Below are positions 36,633-47,700 of a stretch of DNA of 64,000 bases, one piece after another. Both the position numbers and the translations under genes were made by a program. The stretch comes from Pithys albifrons albifrons (taxonomy: Eukaryota; Chordata; Aves; Passeriformes; Thamnophilidae), in NCBI RefSeq assembly GCF_047495875.1, contig NC_092463.1, positions 6,776,622-6,840,621 on the forward strand, written 5' to 3'. Numbering within the stretch: the stretch's first letter is position 1; the number at the start of each line of letters is the position of its first letter. Under the pieces are notes generated by a model that was not told the origin of the DNA, ran no database searches, and worked only from the letters and a program-made list of their open reading frames with translations.

Positions 36633-38735
36633 ATAGGTGAGTTCCACAGTGCTGAACAGAGGATGATTGGCTGTCCTTGTGCAGCAGGCAAATATAAGGG
36701 AGAGGCATGAATTGTGTTATTCAGCAGGTCAGCAGCAGATATGAAACCAGAGAGCAGATCTTCGGGTTGTGTTTCTAATTATTAGAAACTGCAACTTTCT
36801 TTCTGTATTCATATATTAGGAGATTGTAAAGGAAAACACTGTGAAATAATACCATGATAAATTTACATATTGCTTTATATGGAGTTGCACAGTGAGTCTT
36901 TTAAGACAACAAAGCTGATCATAATTAAACTAGCATTATAAAGATATTTCATGGCTCCTGGGCTCTCAGTTGCTTTAGTGTCAATCTGGGTTAATTGACC
37001 ATATGAGAGAATTTTCCTCCAATTTATACTGTTTTAATCAAGACTGAGAACTATCGAGTAATGCTGCATCGTTGCCTAAGTCTGTACTGTTTGAAATACA
37101 GAGTTTTACTCTGAAATGGGCAACTGCATGTTGGTGCAAATTTAGCAATTTAATAAAAAATCTGCATATTCCCAACTGGTATGTGTTATCTTTTGAACAA
37201 AAAGTTATGAAACTAGGAGATTTAGTCTAGTTGTTATGTTGTTAGGCATGCATTACTTCATATCCTGATGAAAAGAAAATAGCTGGAGTTGACTGCCCAC
37301 TCAGGCTATCACTGTGGACAGCTAACAAATGCTGTTCTCCTTCAGCATCTGTTCTTTAAAATCAGTGGTGGTAAAGAGTTTTTGTTGGAAAAGAGAATCT
37401 ATGCTTCTATTGTAAGAATAGAATTTGTTCAGAAACTGCATTATCCTTGTCTTACCCATGACTGCTTGGCAACATTTTAGTGTGCTTTCAGAAGAATCTG
37501 AATATTAATCATAGATATAATATCAAAGGTCTTGGTTTGCTTGGACCTAGGCTACTTGTTGTGATAGAACCTTTATAGTGAGGTAGTTGTCATATCCAGA
37601 AATGTCCAAAACAATGATGTAGTGGGTGTTCATCCAAACTATTAATTTTGTAAAGAGGTAAATGGATGCTTATTTAATGTGGGCTCAGTTTAAGAAAGCT
37701 TTGGTACCAGCCTACTCAGACACTTGCATACCATGGTGTTTTAATCACTCAGCTTTAAGACCTTTAGATCCTGGGAATTCATAGCATAGAATTGGCATAC
37801 ATGGAAGAAAGCTGGGGGGCTTGCTAGAGTAAACCACATGGTGCTGGGGCCATTGCTGATTTTATGCTTGTGGCAGAGTAAAAAGTTCTGCAGATGTTAT
37901 TTCACTGGAGTGAGCAACAAGCTCACCCCAACTCACAGCCTGCTCAGAGTTAGGAGACTGCTGGTGAGGGCTTCTGGAGTTTCTTAATTTCTTTTCTCCT
38001 GGCCTTTGATTAACAGACTGTCAAGGCTGTGCTTCACTTACAGCCCTGCAGCACTGGCAAGTATAAGCAAGACAAATGTTGCACTGAATGAACTTGACTG
38101 GGGCAGTGCAGTCAATGGTGACCCCAAGGATCAAATGGATGTGTCATTGTCATTGTACTTGCTCTGAGCATGAGCACTTCAATCCATCAATGTGGTAGCC
38201 CATATCTGAAGGAGGCAGAAGGCCATGTAGTGTCTTGCTACAGGATATTTCCAAAGACTGGAGCTCAAATATTGTATTTCTTGCTCACTCTGTCTTTGTG
38301 ACTACTAACCCTTGAAAACCTGTGAGATGTGTCACCTCGTGTGAGGAAAACAAGCTCCTTGCAGACCACAGGGCTAGATGGTTGCAATGATTTCTGGAGT
38401 GCTTTGCAGCTTTTGGGTTGAGTTTGGGTACAAATTTTGCGTCAATTTTTAAAGGAACAATTAATGGACTCTGGTCAAACTGGACTGCCTGTGCCCAGGA
38501 CAGCCCTGGCACAGCCTGTGGACTGCATGCACTAGTGTGACTATTTTTGGTTGTATTCTTTGTTTTTACCTTTCCACAGAGCTCGGTATTGTAGGTCAGA
38601 AAGGCAGAGAGCAGGGAAAGCAAAGGCAGGGTGAGCCATCTAGACACAAGCGCTGGTGAGAACAACCTAAGCATCGTGTTTTCAGGGGTGACACATTTAA
38701 GTAAGTCTGTCCTTTGGGACAAGAAAGTCTCTACA
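36633..38735. other. Unannotated noncoding stretch
   Basis: Holds a 19-nt palindrome (36771-36789) and a 145-codon minus-strand frame at 38285-38722 without a recognisable domain. No repeat family was recognised. Confidence 0.5.
36771..36789. repeat. 19-nt perfect palindrome
   Basis: GTTTCTAAT and ATTAGAAAC flank a single central T. Confidence 0.9.
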
Positions 38736-38866
38736 AGTGTTCAAGGCCAGGGCAGATGGGAATTTGAGCAACCTGGTGTAGTGGAAGGTGTCCATGTACA
38801 TGGCAAGGGGGTTGGAATGAGATGGTCATTATGGTCCCTTCAAACCCAAACCCGTCTGTGACTGAT
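38736..38866 (+). mobile_element. CR1 LINE 3' tail
   Basis: 'gtgttcaaggccagggcaga', 'tgagcaacctggtgtagtgg', 'aaggtgtccatgtacatggc', 'aagggggttggaatgagatg' and 'ggtcccttcaaacccaaacc' are the final 130 bases of the same CR1 type as at 17955 and 36306. Confidence 0.95.
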
Positions 38867-39369
38867 AACTGCACCAAGCAGAAAGAAGGTGTGAACAGGC
38901 CCCACTTTAAGATCCCAGATACAAAGGAGATGTGGCCCAGGGTATTTCCCAGCCACAACCTCAAGCTCCCACCCTCAAATGAAGGTTTCCTTAAAGGAAA
39001 GGGCATACGAGGATGCAAGTCCCATTGCTAGTTTCCTCCATGTGGTCTTTGCCTTAGCTTTGGGTTTCTGAAACCTGAGTGTGGGGCACAGATTTCAGTT
39101 TCAAGTCTTGATCTTGCCTACTGAGGACAGTTTGAAAATGTTCAATATGATATATGTTAGCTTGTAAAGAGCCATCAGTTTGCAGTGGGGTCTGAATGCT
39201 CAGATTCTTAATGCAAACTCCCTGTATTCCTTTTCCTTGACCCATCTTTGTTATGAATTAAATACTTTCAACTAGAAAACTGAAAAAAATATACACTTGA
39301 CTGAATATATTTATTTTGTGTGTGAAAGATGTCTGTTGAAGTAGCATGACTTATTTTCAATGGAGAACA
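38867..39369. other. Unannotated spacer between CR1 fragments
   Basis: No repeat, open frame or RNA gene stands out. Confidence 0.5.
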
Positions 39370-39430
39370 CAGGTATCTTGATGATCTCGGAGGTCTTTTC
39401 CAACCCAATTGATTCTATGATTCTATGATC
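39370..39430 (+). mobile_element. Very short CR1 3' tail
   Basis: 'tcttgatgatctcggaggtc', 'ttttccaacccaattgattc' and the tail 'tatgattctatgatc'. Only about 60 bases remain, an extreme 5' truncation. Its last 40 bases are almost the same as the end of the copy at 56236-56456, so the two belong to one subfamily. Confidence 0.93.
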
Positions 39431-39765
39431 CTGCCACTAACATTCAATACTGTAAAAAGAAACACTGCTGTGCTTCCAGAACATCAATATTTTCATGAGT
39501 ACAGAGTATGGACATTGGAAAGGTTCATATACTTTCTGGTTTTTGTGTTATTCAGCACTCAAGAACTACTTTTATTGCTCAGTAACAAATGAATCCACTT
39601 TGTTGGTGAATGGCTTTAAAATCAGTTACTGTAGTATTTCAAGTCATCAAGAACATTTTCTAGAAATTTTTGCACTAAAATAGCATGATACAGTTTAGTG
39701 ATTGTTTAAAAACAAGCGTATTATTTGTGTACTTGTTAGAATGTTGGTTTTTTTAGGAAATAGTT
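39431..39765. other. Unannotated spacer between CR1 fragments
   Basis: AT-rich; a 62-codon frame at 39495-39683 shows no domain. Confidence 0.5.
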
Positions 39766-39967
39766 TTTCATTGAAAGGATGGTTGGGCATTGGAACAGAC
39801 CACCCAGGGAAGCAGTGGAGTTCCCATCCCCAGAGAGATTTGAAAAGTGTCCAGATGTGGCGCCTGGGGCCATGGTTTAGTGGTGGGCTTGGCAGTACTG
39901 GGTTAATGGTTGGACTCCATGATCTTAGGGGTCTTTTCCAAACAAAGTCATTGTATTATTCTATGTT
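39766..39967 (+). mobile_element. CR1 LINE fragment (about 200 bp, 3' end)
   Basis: 'ggttgggcattggaacagac', 'cacccagggaagcagtggag', 'gtccagatgtggcgcctggg', 'gccatggtttagtggtgggc', 'ttggcagtactgggttaatg', 'gttggactccatgatcttag' and 'gggtcttttcc' end in 'tattattctatg'. This is the subfamily with 'agatgtggcgct..ggacatggtttagtggtggacttggcag'. Confidence 0.96.
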
Positions 39968-39982
39968 TGTTCTGTTATCCAT

Positions 39983-40007
39983 TATGTCATAATGCTATTA
40001 TGACATA
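39983..40007. repeat. Perfect 11-bp inverted repeat with 3-nt loop
   Basis: TATGTCATAAT, loop GCT, then ATTATGACATA, the exact reverse complement. It begins 16 bases after the CR1 tail ends. Confidence 0.95.
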
Positions 40008-40018
40008 TTAGCCACCAG

Positions 40019-40037
40019 CACGCTTGCAGCAAGCGTG
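40019..40037. repeat. Perfect 8-bp inverted repeat with 3-nt loop
   Basis: CACGCTTG, loop CAG, then CAAGCGTG. It starts 12 bases after the preceding 11-bp hairpin. Confidence 0.93.
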
Positions 40038-40214
40038 GGTAGTGCCCTTCTCAAATCTTTGTTCGTGAAGCCTAGCCATGATGATGATGATTAAATATGG
40101 CTTTTAGGAAGATTCAATTTATGGGTCATCATTCATTCTCACAGGCACTGATGAAAGCACAGTAGAAAATGTTTTTAGAAGATGGTTGTTACCATAAGGA
40201 ACTGTTCAAAATGT

Positions 40215-40685
40215 GCTCACTTCAAAACAGACATTGAGAAGCTGGAGAATATCCAAAGAAGGGCAGTGAAGCTGGTGAAGGTTCTAGAAAACACATCTCA
40301 TGAGGAGCAGCTGAGGGAGCCTGGAGAAAAGGAGGCTCAAGGGTGACTTTATCACTCTACAACTACCTGACAGGGAGGCTGTAGCCAGAGGAGGGTCAGG
40401 CTCTTCTGCCACACTTCAAGTGAAGGACAAGAGGAAATGGCCTTTAGTTGCACCAGGGGGGTTTCAGAGCAGATATTAGAAAAGATTTTTTCACTGAGAG
40501 AGTGGTTAGGAATTGGAATAAGTTGCCCAGGGAAGTGGTAAAGTCACTGTATTTGCAAATGTTCACAAGGAGTCTGGATGTGACTCTGGGGGATGTGATT
40601 TATGGACAATTATGGTTGGACTGGGTTGGCAGCTGGAGTAGATGATCTTGAAGGTCTCCTCTAACCTTGATGATTCTGTGAATAT
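40215..40685 (+). mobile_element. CR1 LINE fragment (about 470 bp, 3' end)
   Basis: 'attgagaagctggagaatat', 'ccaaagaagggcagtgaagc', 'catgaggagcagctgaggg', 'aaggaggctcaagggtga', 'ctctacaactacctgacagg', 'aggacaagaggaaatggcct', 'ttagttgcaccagggggg', 'aattggaataagttgccc', 'gggaagtggtaaagtcact' and the tail 'tgatgattctgtgaat'. All CR1 3' blocks are present in order, with moderate divergence. Confidence 0.95.
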
Positions 40686-43600
40686 CTGTGTACTGGGGTG
40701 TCATTAGACCCACACAATGACTCTGGAGATGCCATGTCATCCATATATGAAATAGAAGCAAACAAAAATGATCAGACCATAAAGCCAGCACACTCACTAC
40801 TCTGTCTTTAAGGAAAAAGCAAACAAGATGTTTTCCCATGCAATTGTTGTTATTTTCAGAGGCTGAAACTGAAGTGCCTGTGAAATAAGTTACATAAACT
40901 GGCACTGTAACATTAGCCATTGCTCTAGAGAATCTGTAAGGTAGGAGGTGGTAATCAGGATGAGTGGCAAATAAAACCCTCATAAAAAGACTGTGGCTTC
41001 TAAAATACTGGCCTTTTTATCCACATGGTTAAATTGCTGCTCAAAAGTGCTCTTGTACTAAGGGAAAACTAAAGTTGCTAGCATAGCCTGAAGCAACCAA
41101 TATCTGGACATTTTTAGCAAAAGTTTGGCCCTCCTGCTCCTTTTTCAAGCCCTTGTGTATTGGGTTCATGACACTATTAGAACAGAATGATTGCAGGAAA
41201 GTATAGATATTATGGACCATTTTTGTAACATGTTTTCAGGTTTCAGTTTTTAGGTAAGTTCACCAGATACTCTAGAACTGACAGTTTCATGTATAGCTGC
41301 AGTACAATCTCAGCCTGGTAAAGTTTCATCCAATTGATGTGAGGTTTTGGGGGTTTTGTATTTAATGAAAGGTAAATTAAATACAAAACCATGATTTTGG
41401 AAGAGGGAACCTAGGGCATTGAATTCAGTCCTTTGCAAGAGCAAGACACCAGTGAGTGCTCTGAAGTCCACTCAAAAAAAGCAACACTGTAAATCATGTC
41501 CCATTTAGACCTGTAGTACATAAGCAAATTCATTAAGTGTATGACAGAAAGAGAGCAGAAGAAATTGAGGGAATCACCAATGTCTTTAAACTCCTGGTAT
41601 ACCAGAGAACTCAATAAAAAGATTTTCCTTGAGATAATGTAAGAGAAAAGACATAAGGAAGACAAGCCAGAAACCCCTCAAAATTCCTGCCAAGCTTACC
41701 TGGAGAGAAAATTCCCTCCTAGACCCAAAGCCCGTGTTTGAGTGCAAGTCCTGCACACTTCAAAGAGCAGAATGTCATTATGAGCCCCCCAAAAGCAGCC
41801 TCTCTCTCATGTTGAAATTTGTCTGCTCTTTGGTGTCCAGAGAAAGCAGAAAAAGAGCAAGCAGCCAGAAATTAAATCCTGAAGCAAGAGCAGGGAGAAA
41901 TGTGAAATTCTTATTGTCCATTGTATGCCAGCAGCAATGGCCCTGAAGTCTGAGACTTGTATCATGTGCCTGAAAAAAGAAGTCACCGGTCGCTGTCTCT
42001 CCTTATGAACCTGCTTGGGTATATTAACAGATCTCACGAAATGCTTTATTCTCAGGGACAATCCAGGATGATGAAAATAGACCATGAGGTGCTGTCTTAG
42101 GAGAGGTGTAATGCAGAGACATTCTGATCAGTATTTCCACAACAACTCTGCAAATCACTGCTGGTTTTGCTCTCTGCTCTTTGTTCTCTAAGACAATCGG
42201 GTAATTTTCTTAATTGATTTTTATTTTGCCAAGACCTTAACAACTTCAGTGCATCTGTAATTATGGAGTTGTTCCTCTATGTAAGCACAATTCTCTGTCT
42301 TTTTTAGATTGTTTAGTGCTTTCTTTCTTTGACAGAAATTATTATGAACCAGGTTTTTTCTTGTTTTTTAATGCAAATCCAAGCAATTTCTCAGCTGGAT
42401 GAATTCTTTCTAAAATAAATAGTAGCATATTGGTGACGCTCCACCAAAACTTTTGCAAGACATGCCCTCAGATAGAGTGGGAGCCTTCAGGTGTCTGCTT
42501 AGAGTTGATTTGAATCCCAGCACAAGGTTTTAAACATACATTGACATCCTTGGCCACCAAATATTGCAGAAGTCTGGTCAGTCAGACTCACTGGAGAGGA
42601 GGTCTCGCTTTAGCTGCTTCTTCTCTGTCTCTTATAAACAAAAGAGTGAAAAACAGAACTGCATCCTGCATCCCCTGGACATACAATTTTACTTTCACAC
42701 CGGAGTAATGAAACTGCAACAAGGCTTCTGTTGGAGACAGGTTCTCCCACTCCTCCAGCAACGACTCCACAGAGAACGGCTCTGTTTTCTCACTGCTGTC
42801 ATCTTTTCACCTCCTTGGTAATAAGGCCTGTACAAAGCACCTGCTCCTTTAGCACCTTCTGTCAGAAGGCTTCAGACATACCCAGGGGGTGCATCTGCCC
42901 AGCTTCCAAATTTGCAGATAGCTGGGCAGGTGCTGTATCAGCTGGTGCTTGGGGTTTGGGATAGATACCAATAATCCTCGCTTTCTTCTAGTCTTCCCAT
43001 CCATAACAAACCTGTTTGAAGCCATTTTTTGGTAGTCAGCTGTGGCTAACTGGTTCATTTTGTGCATCTGAGAGCATTAATATTTCCTTCAAATACGACC
43101 TCCTTTGGGAAATAAAGGGCAAGAAGCAATCGAAAGGCATAATTTAGAACTAAGGAACTTGGCAGAACCTGTGTTTCCAGTATTTCAGCTCTTTCTGGGA
43201 TCCATGATAGGTAACTCGAACCATGCACAGCTCCACAGGTGATTTCTCAGGGGAGCTTCCTCACTTGTTTCCCTGCAGGAGACCCAGCTGCTGAGCCCTG
43301 TGAAGAATAACATTGCTTTTGCCAGCTTTGCCTGTAAGAATGGAGCAAAAATTGGGTCAGATCATCCCATTTGTTTGGCCTTAGCTCTTCCCGTGCTGGC
43401 AGGATGAGGACCACTTTTGTCAGAGCAGCAATTGGACTCATGGAGGCTTCAAACAGAGGTTAAAGGTGTTTAGCACCCTCTGCACTGCCACCTACTTAGT
43501 GAGGCAAAGCAGCTCCCCACTAGGCAGACTTGTCCTCTGACCTTCAGCTTGGAGAAGCCTGGATTGAACTCTGGAGGAATCTTCAGTTCAGGAAACAGCC

Positions 43601-44499
43601 CATGTGTACCCTGCCTTTTGGGGCCTGTTTTGGATAGCTCCAAGTGTAAGAACTGCTGAAGAAGTAGGGCATGGCTTAAGGAGATGCAGTGGATGGTGAC
43701 CTTTACACACATTGATTGAAAAAACTGAAAAATTCAATATCCAGAACTTATTCCTAGGATTTTTTTTCTTCCAGTCAAGGATTAATCCCTGTTAAAATAG
43801 CCTTCTTGTTTTCAAATGATAAATGCATCTACTGGTGTCACCTTATAGAAATTGCTTTGGAAAAGGTGTGAATTCAATTTAGAGGCCTCTGGCCGAATTC
43901 ATCAGTATCCAGCCTGACCGTGTGCCCAACACAGGCAGAGAGCCAAGGCAATATCAATGCCTGTCCTCCTCATTTGTGCAGGAGGGCTTGAAAGGTGTAT
44001 GCAAGAAGATGCTGCACCAGAGATCTTCAAGCCACTTTCGTCTGAGGAGATACAGCCTTTCGGTGGTGCTCCTACTCCACTGCCTTTCCTTCTTTCTTCC
44101 CTTCTCTCCCTAAGCCTTGCTGTGAAATCTCACCTTCTCCCACTGTCTCACTAGTGTCATAATGTACACTTGGCATTAGGCTGAGTATCCAAAAGTGGCT
44201 GCAAGGCAGCAGGGTGGTTGCTGGATCAGATATTTGCTTGCAAGGTGGATCCCTGGAAGGGAAGACAGCAGCAATTGGCCCCATCTCTCTCTTGCTGAGA
44301 GGTGGATTTTCCTTAATGAGAATCCAAGTTCTCTATGCTAAGATTTTTAAGTGTCTTTCACATTTACATAACCAATGGGCTAAATCTTAAAAGTTAATGA
44401 TTTTGCTGAAGGGAACCAAAAAAATCAGCAGCTAAAGTTTGAATATCTTGCTGTAATTACCAAACTGCTTAGTGAGTGGTAGGAAGGAAAATTAGGGAT
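40686..44499. other. Unannotated noncoding stretch
   Basis: Contains the strong hairpin at 41352-41390. Open frames reach 127 codons (40600-40983, minus, partly within CR1) and show no domain. No repeat family was recognised. Confidence 0.5.
41352..41390. repeat. Perfect 15-bp inverted repeat with 9-nt loop
   Basis: GGTTTTGTATTTAAT, loop GAAAGGTAA, then ATTAAATACAAAACC. All 15 positions pair. The stem is too short for a canonical microRNA precursor, and no flanking duplication that would mark a MITE was seen. Confidence 0.96.
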
Positions 44500-44640
44500 A
44501 AGGCCTTGGAGGTTCAATACCCCACTCTGATTCAGTTGGTAATGCGTGAAAAGTTTCTTACCCTCTTTATGCCTTAGGTTATCACAGTAGTACAGAGTAA
44601 TACTTGATTATCTCTGGGGCATTTAGAAGATTTATGAATA
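44500..44640 (+). mobile_element. MIR-like ancient SINE fragment
   Basis: 'ggaggttcaataccccactc', 'agttggtaatgcgtgaaaag', 'tttcttaccctctttatgcc' then 'ttaggttatcac', 'gagtaatacttgattatctc' and 'atttagaagatttatgaat' follow MIR order: GGTTCGAATCC, AGCTGTGTGACC, AGTTACTTAACCTCTCTGTG, CCTCAGTTTCC, GATAATA..TACCTACCTC, GAGGATTAAATGAG. Diverged but colinear over 140 bases. Confidence 0.55.
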
Positions 44641-44757
44641 TTAGGCTTGAAAAGTACATTGCCATCAAACAATGAGGGATATTACTCTCTACAGATGCCA
44701 AGAAGCATTTGTAGCCTCAGCACTTCTGGTGAAGGCTGAACACAGTGAATTTTTAGG

Positions 44758-44787
44758 AATAATAATAATAACAATAATAATAATAAT
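44758..44787. repeat. (AAT)n trinucleotide microsatellite
   Basis: About nine AAT units with a single AAC interruption. Confidence 0.95.
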
Positions 44788-47700
44788 GCAAGCCATTAGA
44801 TTTTCCCAAACCTGCAAAAAGATAGGTTGTTTTGAGAGACTTTGGCCATAGTTCAGAACAGTTTAACCGTTGCTAATCTTATTCTTGGAGAATATTTTTC
44901 CTGCTGCTTCAGAAAAACAACCATATATACTATTCATTACTTGTTATATGGCATTCACAACAAAGTCACTGCACGCAGAAAAGCAGCACAAGGTGAGGTG
45001 TCAGGCAAATCCAGGTTTCAACCTCCAGAATGAGAGGTTAAGGAGCAGCACAGCTTTTTTCATAAGACAAGCTGAACCCTCAGCAAACTGGGCTAAAGAA
45101 TTAGATGTTAAAGTCTAAAAATCTTCAAATGGAAAATCCTCCCTTTAAAACCTAGAATTACAGGCTCTCATTTTAGGCATTTTAGGTTTAACTGACTGAC
45201 TGTAGTCAGTAGAATACTCCATTTTTAGGTACTGCAGGTATTGTAAGTCTGATCCTCTTCTAACACCCTGTTGCTAGGAAAGGCTGCATTTGATTTCTTT
45301 TCAGGCAGTTCAGACAGCAGTGAACAAAGTCAAGCAGCCTTACAAAGCAGAACTTATCTGAGAAACATTCTCCAAGTTGAACTTGTGCTCTCTGTCCCTT
45401 TTCTGACTCACAGGAGTAGAGAACAAGCCTAGCTGGAGCTGTGATGGAGGAGTGAAGTGGCAAAGAATAGTGTGTGGCTTTGATTGTTGCTAGCTGAGCG
45501 TTGCAGATCTTCAGGTCTGACTCTGGATAGCAGCAGGCTGAAAACTGAGAACAGTTTCTCCTCCAAAGCAAGCAGCAGGATTTACTCACAGGCATTATGG
45601 CAGGTAGAGGTGTATGAAAAAATTCACTGCTGTTAATGGCCATGCAGTTTGGAAAGACAGGGCTGCATGTCTTGTTGACATCAATGATACAAATGCCGTG
45701 GGAGTGGGGAAATATCATGGTACAGACTATATGTCTTCCCATCTTTCCTGACTATTTTTCATTCCTGGAAGACCATCTGAGTTAATTATTTCCTTAGTTT
45801 AGCTTGAGTGCCTAGAGAAAATTTGGTTCACCAACAGTCTTTCTGAAATGTCATGGACCGTGATGGAAACAAGTCCAATGAGGGAGCCATAGATGGAGGG
45901 GATGTGAGACCTGGTAGTATATTCTCAGCAGGGACTGCAGCAGCTATGTTTTTATTTTCAGACACAGTCACATGACTGAGATTGAATCCCTTCATACTGA
46001 CCTAGACCTCCCCAATTCCCTGGTGAGGAAGGTTCTGTCCAGGTTCAGACAGGCATCTCAGGAAGCCTGGCAGGCACCATCCACATGGCATGAACTAAAC
46101 AAGCATGTTGGAGCTTCTGTTGACACTAATAATATAATTCAGACTTGAAATTCAGAGTTAAGGAAAGCTTTTGACATACTCCTCCTTATAGGTAGCTGCC
46201 AGAGAAATAGAAATGAAAACACACATGGAAAAGTCAGAAATTGCTTGTTGCTTTAGGCTTATTTTAATTTGTGGAGAATGTATGAGCCCTTCACTTTGCT
46301 GATGTAACTGAAATTATTAGTTCTTCAACCTTGTTTTTTTCTGTGGTGGCTCTGGGGCTAAGAACCTCAAAAGGATGAATGTGCCATCTTCCAGCAAGTT
46401 GAGCTATTATTATTTGGCTTAAAACCAGGAGTGTATGTGACGAAAAGAATCATTCTTCCTAAAAAAGGAAGGAATGGAGAAGTTGAGCAGTTTAACAAAA
46501 TGAAATGGGACACAAAAGCTGAGGATCTTCTGAGCAAGGGGAAATGATGAAGGTTCTAAACAAACAAAATTTGCTTTCTTCATTTAGCATGGTGTAAGAG
46601 TTTGTCCCCATTAGGACACTTGTGAATGGATTTGTTCCCATGTCACAGACTAAATTGGGGTCCATGTGTCCATCATGCAATGGAAGACAAACTTCCATTT
46701 CCCACTACTGAGACAAATCATCTGTGGGCCCAGGAACTGCTGCCTTCACCTACACTTGGACAACGAATGTTATGAGAGAGGGAATTGTGTCATTGGAGCA
46801 GGGATTGCTTGGTGTGCTATAATTGCAGAATGGCTCTAAATTGCAAAATACTGAGGGTGACTTGCTATGAAGTCTGGATGGTCAGTTCAGATTGTATGCC
46901 AAATTATGTGATCATTCCAGCTAGGAAGCCAAAGGTTCCTTGGTGGTCATGCAGCCTATTTCCCTCCCTTGGATTCCACTGAGTTCAGGACAAGTGAGAC
47001 ACGGTGGCACTAATGGAGACATCTGGATCAGTGTGGCAATTAGCATGTTGTTAGTCCTCAAAATTTTGGCGTGAAGCAGGTTCTTGACAGGCTGGTGTAC
47101 AGATCACTGGATGATAGTTTGGGACCACCTGTCTGTTGGTTTTTCCAGTAGCCACATCAAAAAGTCTCAATCCTCAAAGGATCTTTGCATTAGGAAAAGG
47201 TGACTTGGCTTTGATTGCAATTCCATTTTGCTGATGATGTTTCACTTTCTGTAATCCTCAAGTGAGAAATATTTGGTTGTTGTGTCCAGGTCTTAAATTT
47301 CTTCCTGAGAAGTCTTGTTCCTAAAAGTCAGGAATGTGGGTCTGGAACCAGAAATCAAACAAATCCATGGGCTAGTTTGGGCCTGCAGCAAGCTGGAAAC
47401 CAGGCCCAGGCTTGTCATCTCTGCTGCGTATCTTCTTGATTTGTAGAAGGAAAGATAAGGGAAATTTTATGTGTGCACTTATCTGTTTATTCCTTGATAA
47501 AGCCTTCCTCAAGTGTCCATATTTGTACTTGATATTTTTGTGCATTTTCAGCACACTTACCATTGTTTCTCTTGTCTGAAACAGGATTCTCAAATTCCTC
47601 TAGTGCTGCAGTGATCTTTTAGAATACACATGGGGTTTGTGTTAATTAGTGCACTAGGCAAAGGGTGCACAGTATCCGTGCTCCTTTCCTTCCTCCAGCA

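Noticed and set aside
38285..38722. 145-codon minus-strand frame with a hydrophobic N-terminal part
   Set aside because: The Leu-rich stretch could mimic a membrane segment, but the rest is unstructured in pattern and no family is recognisable.
45260..45742. 160-codon minus-strand frame
   Set aside because: No domain, signal sequence or homology that I recognise, and no supporting splice or promoter signals. Length is compatible with chance in 64 kb.
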